From contig VERU01000084.1 of NCBI GenBank assembly GCA_018882485.1, forward strand, positions 1 to 8,559: a stretch of 8,559 bases of DNA, written 5' to 3'. The position numbers and the translations under genes were made by a program. The DNA is from Rhodoferax sp. Its GTDB lineage: Bacteria > Pseudomonadota > Gammaproteobacteria > Burkholderiales > Burkholderiaceae_C. Within the stretch, counting starts at the first letter, position 1. The number at the start of each line of letters is the position of its first letter. This document shows, piece after piece, positions 1-6,815 of this stretch. The notes under the pieces are model-generated. The model had not been told where the DNA came from. It saw nothing but the letters and a program-made list of their open reading frames with translations, and searched no databases.

Positions 1-736
1 GCACCGAGGCCTCGCGCAGTGCCGAGACGGCGGCCACCGGCGCCCGCGTCATGGCCCACAGCGCGATGCCGTAGGAGCCCAGCGAGGCCAGGGCGCCGCC
101 CAGGGCCAGTGGCCAGCGGGCGCGCACATAGGGCAACACAGTTGCGCCTCTGCGGCGCCAGAAGACCATCAGGGCGAAGGGCCAGCCGTCGAGCAGGAAG
201 AGGGTGGCCACGTACTGCGCGGCGTCGCTGGATGCGCGCACGCCCAAGGCGTCCACCACCGTGTAGCAGGCAATGATGACGGCATTGGTCAGGGCAAACG
301 CCACGGCCTTGGGCGCCTTGAGCGCATGGGGGCTCAGGCCCAGGGTCAGCACGCCGGCGCTCACGCCCAGCACACCGGCCCAGGCCACTGGCGACAGATG
401 CTCGCCCAGGAACAAGGTGGCCGACATCGCCACCAGCAGCGGCGCGCTGCCGCGCATCAGGGGGTAGGTCAGCCCGAGGTCGCCATGCCGGTAGGCGCCG
501 GTGAGCGCCGTGTAGTAGGCCACGTGGATGACCAGCGAGGCGACGAGCCAGGGCCAGGCCGCGGCGGGCGGCCAGCCCAGCACCAGCACCAGCGGAATCG
601 CCACCACCGAGCCCAGCAGGTGAATCAGTGCCGTGTCCAGCGCCTTGTCCTGGCTGGACTTGACCAGCGCGTTCCAGCCGGCGTGCAGCAGGGCCCCAAA
701 CAGCACCGCTGCCACCACGGGCCCGCTCAGGCTCAC
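1..736 (-). CDS. DMT/EamA-superfamily membrane transporter, phosphonate-cluster type (3' end cut by window edge)
   Basis: A hydrophobic integral membrane protein; 245 codons are visible and the C-terminus lies beyond the left edge. Translation shows about eight hydrophobic helices separated by short polar loops. Residues 18-28 read HAGWNALVKSS, and residues 81-112 run from AYRHGDLGLTYP to FLGE; both are typical of the first EamA repeat. A second repeat starts near residue 142. I chose the GTG at 736 because it overlaps the phnY stop as GTGA, which implies translational coupling; a GTG at 742 is an alternative. No clear Shine-Dalgarno is seen. DUF6/EamA-type proteins recur beside phosphonate catabolic genes in several proteobacteria (the TIGRFAM family I recall as phn_DUF6), and as last visible gene of the phnR-phnA-phnY operon this is probably one. 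Uptake or efflux of a phosphonate or a pathway product is inferred; the substrate is unknown. Confidence 0.85.
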   Translation of the reverse strand, partial: MSLSGPVVAAVLFGALLHAGWNALVKSSQDKALDTALIHLLGSVVAIPLVLVLGWPPAAAWPWLVASLVIHVAYYTALTGAYRHGDLGLTYPLMRGSAPLLVAMSATLFLGEHLSPVAWAGVLGVSAGVLTLGLSPHALKAPKAVAFALTNAVIIACYTVVDALGVRASSDAAQYVATLFLLDGWPFALMVFWRRRGATVLPYVRARWPLALGGALASLGSYGIALWAMTRAPVAAVSALREASV

Positions 737-2190
737 ACCCACGGGAGCGAATAGGTCTTGATGTTGGTGAAGCTCTTGATGGCTTCCTGCACGCCTTCCT
801 TGTAGCCCAGGCCCGAATCCTTGATGCCACCAAACGGCGTGAGCTCCAGCCGGTAGCCGGGCACCTCGCGGATGTTGACCGAGCCCACATGCAGGTCGCT
901 CACGAAGCGGGTGATGTAATCCAGGCGGTTGGTGCAGACCGAGCTGGAGAGTCCGTAGGCGGTGCCATTGGAGATGCGAATGGCGTCGTTGATGTCCTTG
1001 AATCGGATGATGGGCGACACCGGGCCGAAGGTCTCCTCGCGGGCCACCGTCATGGCCGGGTCGACCCGGTCGATCACCGTGGGCGAGTACAGGGCGCCGC
1101 GCCGCTGGTTGCCCACCAGCAGGCGCGCACCCTGGGCCACCGCCTCGTTGACCCGGCCCTCAAACAGGCGGGCGGCGGGTTCATCGATGACGGTGCCCAT
1201 GTCGTTGCCTTTGTCCAGCGGGTCGCCGTAGGTCCAGGCCTGCGTCTTGGCCACCACCTGTTCGACAAACCGGTCTGCCACCGCCTCGTGCACCAGCATG
1301 CGCTTGACGGCCGTGCAGCGCTGGCCGGAATTCTTGTACGAGCCCTGCACCGCCAGGGTGGAGGCCTCATCGATGTCGGCGTCTTCCATCACGATGATGG
1401 GGTCATTACCGCCCAACTCCAGCACCAGCCGCCGGTAGCCGGCCTTGGCCGCAATGTATTTGCCGATGGCCACGCCGCCCGTGAAGGTGACCAGGTCGAC
1501 CAGGGGGTGGGTGATGAGTTCGTCGGCAATCTCCGCCGGGTCGCCGGTGATGATGCTCAGCATTTCGGGCGGCAGGCCGGCCTGGTAAAGGATGTCGGCA
1601 AAGAAGATGGCCGAGAAGGGCACCTTCTCGGAGGGCTTGAGCACCATGCGGTTGTTGGTGGCAATGCTGGGTACCACCTTGTGCGCCACCTGGTTCATCG
1701 GGTGGTTGAAGGGTGTGATGGCGGTGATCACCCCCAGCAGCGGCGAGCGCTGGGTGTAGACCCGGCGCTTCTTGCCATGGTGGGTCAGGTCGCAGCTGAA
1801 GATCTGTCCGTCATCCTTGAGCACCTCGTTGGCCCCGAACAGCAGCACGTCGCTGACCCGGCCAGCCTCGTACAGCGCTTCCTTGATGCACAGGCCCGAC
1901 TCGGCCGTGATCAGCTGGGCCACGTCCTGCAGCCGCTGGCTGATCAGGGCGGCGGCACGGTTCAGGATGGCGGCACGCTCAAAGCGGCTGAGGGTCGGGG
2001 TGTAGGAATGCGCCGTGGCAAAGGTTTGCCGCACCTCTTCCAGGGTGGCCTTGGGCACGGTGCCGATGAGTTCTTCGGTGTAGGGGTTGTGGACCGGGAT
2101 CACCCGATCCCCGCTGCGTTCGGCGCCCACCTTGCGGCCGGCGATGCGCATCTGATTGAGGTGATGGTCCAGGATGAAGGTTGAAATCAT
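733..2190 (-). CDS. phnY: Phosphonoacetaldehyde dehydrogenase PhnY (NAD-dependent aldehyde dehydrogenase)
   Basis: Cytosolic enzyme oxidising phosphonoacetaldehyde to phosphonoacetate, the substrate of the adjacent phnA product. The 485-residue protein is a full-length aldehyde dehydrogenase: TPFNHP at 159-164 with conserved Asn162, the general base Glu258 in LELGG, the nucleophile Cys292 in SGQRC, and EETFGP near 385-390. Its sequence closely resembles the characterised Sinorhizobium PhnY as I remember it, including MRIAGRKV near the N-terminus and VPGYRLELTPFGGIKDSGLGYK near 443-464. Arg111, His163, Arg291 and Arg447 are candidate phosphonate-binding residues by analogy. I chose ATG 2190 because GGAG lies 6 nt upstream. 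ATG 2220 would add ten residues, overlaps the phnA stop as ATGA, and cannot be excluded. The stop overlaps the start of the downstream transporter gene. Confidence 0.95.
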   Translation of the reverse strand: MISTFILDHHLNQMRIAGRKVGAERSGDRVIPVHNPYTEELIGTVPKATLEEVRQTFATAHSYTPTLSRFERAAILNRAAALISQRLQDVAQLITAESGLCIKEALYEAGRVSDVLLFGANEVLKDDGQIFSCDLTHHGKKRRVYTQRSPLLGVITAITPFNHPMNQVAHKVVPSIATNNRMVLKPSEKVPFSAIFFADILYQAGLPPEMLSIITGDPAEIADELITHPLVDLVTFTGGVAIGKYIAAKAGYRRLVLELGGNDPIIVMEDADIDEASTLAVQGSYKNSGQRCTAVKRMLVHEAVADRFVEQVVAKTQAWTYGDPLDKGNDMGTVIDEPAARLFEGRVNEAVAQGARLLVGNQRRGALYSPTVIDRVDPAMTVAREETFGPVSPIIRFKDINDAIRISNGTAYGLSSSVCTNRLDYITRFVSDLHVGSVNIREVPGYRLELTPFGGIKDSGLGYKEGVQEAIKSFTNIKTYSLPWV

Positions 2191-2196
2191 GTCGGG

Positions 2197-2200
2197 CTCC
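2197..2200 (-). promoter_or_regulatory. Shine-Dalgarno GGAG deciding the phnY start
   Basis: On the minus strand GCGGAGCCCGAC precedes ATG 2190, giving GGAG with a 6 nt spacer. The competing in-frame ATG at 2220, which overlaps the phnA stop codon, is preceded by AACCTGGCGCA and has no comparable site. This favours 2190, though coupled reinitiation at 2220 remains possible. Confidence 0.5.
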
Positions 2201-2216
2201 GCAATTGGTTGTGGAT

Positions 2217-3470
<1,254 letters not shown>

Positions 3471-4259
3471 TCAGGAGGTCAGGGACATCGGGGCGGACTG
3501 GAAGGCGGTTTCGGTCGCCGGTCCGGGCGAATGGGTGTCGGGTCTGGCAACCGGGCCGGCGTCCAGTCCGGACGCCGGGATGGGGCGGCGCGACCCGTGC
3601 GTGAGTGCGCGCTGCTTGCTCTCCATCGCATGGTCGAACAGGGTGCGGGCGGCGCGGATCGGGTCGCCGGAGGCGATGGCTTCGACGATGCGCTGGTGTT
3701 CGCCGGCCGACGCGGGCAGCGACCCTTCGTCGGTCAGGCTGAGGCGCCGAAACAGGGACAGTTCCTTGATCAGCTTGCGGTAGATGGCCGCCAGTTTGCG
3801 GTTGCCTGCCATCTCCACCAGCCGGTCGTGGAACTGCAGGTTGAGCCGGTGGTAGGCCGGCGCGTCCTGCGCCTGGACCGTGCGTTCCATGGCGGCCACG
3901 CAGTCCAGCAATTCGCGGTGCTGCGCCGGCGTCAGGTGGGTGGCCAGCTGCCGGCCCACCACCTCCTCCATCGCGGCGCGCAGGTCGAAGATTTCAGCGG
4001 CTTCTTCCACCGGGATGTCGCGCACATACACGCCCCGGTTTTTTTCGGAGCGCACCAGCCCGGCCTCGTCGAGCATGCGAAAGGCCTCGCGCACCGGCCC
4101 GCGAGACACGCCCAGCCGCTCGGCCAGTGACGCCTCGGTCAGCTTGCTGCCGGGCGGGTACTCACCCACGAGGATCGCCCGTTCGATCTCCTGCTGCACC
4201 AGCTGGCTCAGCGAGCTGCTCTGCATCAGGGCGATGGTGGATGTGGGGGCCGCGTCCAT
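3471..4259 (-). CDS. phnR: GntR-family (FCD) transcriptional regulator of phosphonate use
   Basis: A 262-residue GntR-family regulator. The N-terminal winged helix spans about residues 16-80, with PPGSKLTEASLAERLGVSRG at 35-54 as the classic helix-turn-helix. The FCD effector domain follows at about 87-218, with likely metal ligands Asp92, His144, His188 and His210. It is first gene of the leftward operon and diverges from phnW, so it is the obvious candidate regulator of both operons, and it probably also autoregulates. A family of such regulators is linked to phosphonate genes in Burkholderia (TIGRFAM phnR_burk, from memory). The effector is unknown; a phosphonate intermediate is an inference. 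Odd features: a Pro/Ala/Ser-rich tail of about 43 residues beyond FCD, unlike the usual length near 215-220. ATG 4259 has no Shine-Dalgarno, and Met12 at 4226 is an alternative start. Confidence 0.9.
   Translation of the reverse strand: MDAAPTSTIALMQSSSLSQLVQQEIERAILVGEYPPGSKLTEASLAERLGVSRGPVREAFRMLDEAGLVRSEKNRGVYVRDIPVEEAAEIFDLRAAMEEVVGRQLATHLTPAQHRELLDCVAAMERTVQAQDAPAYHRLNLQFHDRLVEMAGNRKLAAIYRKLIKELSLFRRLSLTDEGSLPASAGEHQRIVEAIASGDPIRAARTLFDHAMESKQRALTHGSRRPIPASGLDAGPVARPDTHSPGPATETAFQSAPMSLTS
3556..3578 (-). repeat. Strong GC-rich hairpin inside the 3' end of the regulator gene
   Basis: CCGGCGTCC at 3556-3564 and GGACGCCGG at 3570-3578 form a perfect 9 bp inverted repeat around a 5 nt loop. 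It lies in the part of the regulator gene that encodes its unusual C-terminal tail, about 95 nt before the phnA start. No T-run follows on the minus strand, so it is not a standard terminator. It could influence mRNA stability or the ratio of phnR to phnA expression, or may simply reflect high GC content. Confidence 0.45.
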
Positions 4260-4274
4260 GGACCAATTGGACCA
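4254..4274. repeat. Palindromes and TGGACCA direct repeat at the regulator start codon
   Basis: GTCCATGGAC (4254-4263) is a perfect 10 bp palindrome covering the regulator start codon, followed directly by the 8 bp palindrome CCAATTGG (4263-4270). The heptamer TGGACCA occurs at 4259-4265 and again at 4268-4274, a 9 nt period. Overlap with the presumed leftward promoter makes this a possible autoregulatory site, but such short palindromes can also arise by chance. Confidence 0.3.
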
Positions 4275-4293
4275 CAGCGCCGTAAATTGTCAA
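4265..4293 (-). promoter_or_regulatory. Candidate leftward promoter for phnR-phnA-phnY-transporter
   Basis: On the minus strand a consensus -35 TTGACA occupies 4293-4288. At 17 nt spacing the -10 position reads CCAATT (4270-4265), which is weak. If used, transcription would start close to the ATG at 4259, giving an almost leaderless mRNA or pointing to the later Met12 start. The -35 lies inside the proposed regulator palindrome, so binding there should block this promoter. Confidence 0.35.
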
Positions 4294-4312
4294 CAATCAG
4301 CAAAAGACAATT
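4285..4312. repeat. Inverted repeat AATTGTC/GACAATT in the divergent control region
   Basis: AATTGTC (4285-4291) and GACAATT (4306-4312) are perfect 7 bp inverted repeats separated by 14 nt. Arm centres are 21 bp apart, about two helical turns, so a dimer or two dimers could bind on the same face of the DNA. The left arm is shared with the ATTGTcaACAAT palindrome and the right arm runs into the rightward TTGACA box. The layout fits joint repression of both promoters. Confidence 0.5.
4286..4297. promoter_or_regulatory. Candidate GntR/FCD operator ATTGTcaACAAT
   Basis: This 12 bp site has perfect 5 bp arms ATTGT/ACAAT around a CA centre. FCD-type GntR regulators commonly bind short palindromes of the form TTGT-N2-3-ACAA, so the site fits the divergent regulator gene. 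It overlaps the TTGACA -35 of the leftward promoter and lies just upstream of the rightward -35. Assignment is by pattern and position only. Confidence 0.5.
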
Positions 4313-4340
4313 GACATTGGACAGGGGCTGGGGCTACAGT
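4311..4340 (+). promoter_or_regulatory. Rightward sigma70-type promoter for phnW operon
   Basis: A perfect -35 TTGACA (4311-4316) is followed at 18 nt by TACAGT (4335-4340), which matches the -10 consensus at four of six positions; CTACAG at 17 nt is the alternative register. Transcription would start near 4347, leaving a leader of about 35 nt before the phnW ATG. The -35 overlaps the right arm of the AATTGTC/GACAATT repeat. Confidence 0.55.
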
Positions 4341-4367
4341 CGCGCCATCCTGCGGCCCCTTGCCCGC

Positions 4368-4374
4368 GGGAGGA
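4368..4374 (+). promoter_or_regulatory. Strong ribosome binding site for phnW
   Basis: GGGAGGA lies 7 nt upstream of ATG 4382. It is the best Shine-Dalgarno sequence noticed in the window and decides the phnW start against the in-frame GTG at 4376, which is only 1 nt from it and therefore too close. Confidence 0.75.
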
Positions 4375-4381
4375 TGTGACC

Positions 4382-5500
4382 ATGGACAGAGACAGGATCC
4401 TGCTGACGCCCGGCCCGCTGACCACCACGCTGCGCACCAAGCTCGCCATGCTGCGCGACTGGGGCTCCTGGGATGCAGACTTCAACGCGCTGACGGCCCG
4501 CGTGCGGCACAGCCTGTTGTCGGTGGTGCAGGGACACGACAGCCATGTGGTGGTACCGCTGCAGGGCAGTGGCACCTTCAGCGTGGAGGCGGCGGTGGCC
4601 ACGGTGGTGCCGCGCGACGGCCATGTGCTGGTGCTGGACAACGGGGCCTACTGCAAGCGTGCGGCCCGTATCGCCACCCTGATGGGGCGACGCTGCACGG
4701 TGCTGCCTTTCGATGAGGCGCAGCCGGTGGATCCGCAGGCTCTGGCGCAGAGCCTGTCGGCCGACCCCTCGATCAGCCATGTGGTGCTGATCCACTGCGA
4801 GACCGGGGCCGGTGTGCTCAACCCCCTGCAGGCGGTGGCCGATGTCTGCCAGCAGCAGGGACGCGGCCTCATCGTCGATGCCATGAGCTCCTTCGGCGCC
4901 CTGGAGATCGATGCGCGCCGCACCCGTTTCGACGCCCTCGTGGCCGCCAGCGGCAAGTGTCTGGAGGGCGTACCCGGCATGGGTTTCGTGTTCATCCGCA
5001 AGGCCGTGCTGGACGGCTGTGCCGGCAACAGTGCCTCGCTGGCCATGGATCTGCACGATCAGTATGTCTACATGGAGAAGACCGGGCAATGGCGCTTCAC
5101 GCCGCCCACCCATGTGGTGGCGGCCCTGCACGAGGCGATCGTGCAATTCGAGGCCGAGGGCGGACAACCGGCCCGGCTGGCCCGTTACACGGCCAATTTC
5201 CGGGCCTTGAGCGAGGGTATGGCCGCGCTCGGGCTGCGGCCGTTTCTGGAGCCGGCCATCCAGGCGCCGATCATCGTCACCTACCACGCACCGGCCCATC
5301 CGGCCTACGATTTCAAGCGCTTTTACGCCGCGGCCCGGCAGTACGGGTTCCTGCTGTACCCCGGCAAGCTGACCCAGCTGGAAACCTTTCGCGTCGGGTG
5401 CATCGGTGCCATCGGCCCGAACGACATGCGCCAGGCGGTCGATGCGGTGGCCCGGGCGCTGACCGACCTGGGTATTCCGCCGGGCCGCCCGGACGCCTGA
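4382..5500 (+). CDS. phnW: 2-aminoethylphosphonate--pyruvate transaminase PhnW
   Basis: Class V PLP-dependent aminotransferase of 372 residues that moves the amino group of AEP to pyruvate, giving phosphonoacetaldehyde and alanine. Counting from ATG 4382, the N-terminus has LLTPGPLTT (7-15), typical of PhnW, then [10 protein letters not shown] (26-35) and [12 protein letters not shown] (59-70). Asp166 in [10 protein letters not shown] should contact the pyridine nitrogen, and Lys192 in [11 protein letters not shown] is the Schiff-base lysine. Arg337 in ETFRVG is the expected substrate carboxylate/phosphonate arginine. Family length is about 365-370, so the protein is complete. The HCETGAG segment (138-144) differs from the ETTTG or ETSTG more usual in PhnW. 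It is first gene of the rightward operon, with a strong ribosome site, and supplies the substrate for PhnY encoded across the control region. Another amine-phosphonate specificity is possible. Confidence 0.92.
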   Translation: MDRDRILLTPGPLTTTLRTKLAMLRDWGSWDADFNALTARVRHSLLSVVQGHDSHVVVPLQGSGTFSVEAAVATVVPRDGHVLVLDNGAYCKRAARIATLMGRRCTVLPFDEAQPVDPQALAQSLSADPSISHVVLIHCETGAGVLNPLQAVADVCQQQGRGLIVDAMSSFGALEIDARRTRFDALVAASGKCLEGVPGMGFVFIRKAVLDGCAGNSASLAMDLHDQYVYMEKTGQWRFTPPTHVVAALHEAIVQFEAEGGQPARLARYTANFRALSEGMAALGLRPFLEPAIQAPIIVTYHAPAHPAYDFKRFYAAARQYGFLLYPGKLTQLETFRVGCIGAIGPNDMRQAVDAVARALTDLGIPPGRPDA

Positions 5501-5503
5501 GCG

Positions 5504-6736
5504 GTGGCGCGCGTCGCCGTCATCGGCGCCGGCTTCGTCGGGCTGTCCTCGGCCTACTGGCTGATGCGCGACGGCCACCAGGTCGCTCTGTACGACCCGG
5601 CGGGCGTGGCGGGAGGGGCGTCCTACGGCAATGCGGGCACCTTTGCCAATTACGCCTGCATCCCGGTCAACCATCCCTCGGTGTTCCGCGATCTGCCACG
5701 CTACTTGCTCTCCGGCGACAGCCCGCTGCGGCTGCGCGGGTCGTACCTGCCCTGGCTGATGCCCTGGCTGCTGCGTTTCCTGTGGCATTCGACCCCGGCG
5801 CGATCCGTCGCCACGTCAGCCGCCCTGTCGACCCTGCTGGCGCGCGCCCACGAGGGCTACCGCAGCATGGTCGCCGAGGCCGGGCTGGCGGTCCATCAGC
5901 GGCAGGCCGAGTGCCTGTACCTGTACGCGGGTGCCCAGGCCTTCCGCACCGCCGAACCTTCGCTGCAGCTTCGCCGCGAGCTGGGTGTGGACTGCCAGGT
6001 CATCGGGGGTGACGAGGTGGCCCGGCTGGAGCCGGCCCTGGGCTTGCGTTTCGACCGGGGCGTGCGTTTCGAGGGGTCCTGGTTTCTGGCCGATCCGGCT
6101 GCCTTCTTGCGGGACCTGCACCAGTGGCTGGGTCAGCGCGGCCTGCACACCGAGTCCCGGGCGGTCACCCGGCTGCGACCGGCGGCCGATGGCGTGCTGG
6201 CAGACACGGCGTCGGGTGAGGCCGTCTACGACCACGCGGTGCTGTGCGCGGGCGCCCTGTCGGGGCCGCTGGCGGCCCAGTGCGGCGACCGGGTGCCGCT
6301 GGAGGCCGAACGGGGCTACCACCTGATGTTTGCCGGCGCCCAGGGGCTGCTGTCGCGCCCCGTGGGCTGGGCCGAACGCGGCTTCTACATGACCCCGATG
6401 GCCCACGGCCTGCGGGTGGCGGGTACGGTGGAGCTGGCTGGCCTGCGGCCCCGCCGGGACCCCGGCCTGCTGGGCCTGCTGCAGTTCTCCGCGCGCCGGG
6501 CCCTGCCGGCGCTGGGTGAGCCGGTCGATCCCTGGCTGGGCTTTCGGCCGACCCTGCCCGATGGTTTGCCCGTGATCGGACGTTCGCGCCACAGCGCACG
6601 GGTGCTGTACGCCTTTGGTCATCAGCACATCGGCCTGACGCTGGGCGGTCTGACGGGCGCCCTGGTCGCCGACCTGGTGGCGCAGCGCGTACCGGGGGTG
6701 GATCTGGCGCCCTTTGCCGCGAGCCGGTTTGTCTGA
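5504..6736 (+). CDS. DadA-like FAD-dependent amine/amino-acid oxidoreductase of the phosphonate cluster
   Basis: A 410-residue flavoprotein of the D-amino-acid oxidase/DadA fold. The N-terminal Rossmann motif VIGAGFVG (6-13) and Asp31 after the second strand bind FAD. GASYGNAG (38-45), the ERGYHL segment (269-274), GFRPTLPDGLPVIG (346-359) and the closing GHQHIGLTLGG (372-382) are family signatures. Enzymes of this class oxidise a C-N bond to an imine, passing electrons to oxygen or a quinone. The GTG start is one codon after the phnW stop and in the same frame, without a ribosome site, so translation is probably coupled. FAD oxidoreductases that recur in AEP clusters (PbfC/PbfD types, from memory) act on N-methylated or related AEP. 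A similar role here, yielding phosphonoacetaldehyde, is inferred; ordinary D-amino-acid or glycine oxidation is the alternative. Confidence 0.82.
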   Translation: MARVAVIGAGFVGLSSAYWLMRDGHQVALYDPAGVAGGASYGNAGTFANYACIPVNHPSVFRDLPRYLLSGDSPLRLRGSYLPWLMPWLLRFLWHSTPARSVATSAALSTLLARAHEGYRSMVAEAGLAVHQRQAECLYLYAGAQAFRTAEPSLQLRRELGVDCQVIGGDEVARLEPALGLRFDRGVRFEGSWFLADPAAFLRDLHQWLGQRGLHTESRAVTRLRPAADGVLADTASGEAVYDHAVLCAGALSGPLAAQCGDRVPLEAERGYHLMFAGAQGLLSRPVGWAERGFYMTPMAHGLRVAGTVELAGLRPRRDPGLLGLLQFSARRALPALGEPVDPWLGFRPTLPDGLPVIGRSRHSARVLYAFGHQHIGLTLGGLTGALVADLVAQRVPGVDLAPFAASRFV

Positions 6737-6815
6737 ACGGCGGCGCCCGTGTGGCCCTCGTTAAGATAGCGACGCGCTTCGGACCGTCCGGCGCCGCCTC
6801 CATTGGAATCCGACC
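6737..6815 (+). other. 79 bp gap with inverted repeats before the glutamine-synthetase-like gene
   Basis: This is the only sizeable gap within the rightward operon. GGCGGCGCC (6739-6747) and GGCGCCGCC (6790-6798) form a perfect 9 bp inverted repeat enclosing 42 nt. CGGAC/GTCCG (6780-6784, 6786-6790) forms a smaller one. TAAGAT (6762-6767) resembles a -10 box but no matching -35 is seen. There is no T-run, so termination is not supported. An internal promoter or an mRNA structure is possible but unproven. Confidence 0.35.

Noticed and set aside
889..2184. Plus-strand open frame of 431 codons opposite phnY
   Set aside because: Antisense shadow; the minus strand encodes an intact aldehyde dehydrogenase over the same bases.
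4334..5788. Minus-strand open frame of 484 codons opposite phnW
   Set aside because: Composition is Gln/His/Arg/Gly-rich without recognisable domains and it would run through the shared promoter region; phnW explains the sequence.
6739..6798. Intrinsic terminator after the FAD gene
   Set aside because: The inverted repeat has a 42 nt loop and no following T-run, so it does not fit a rho-independent terminator.
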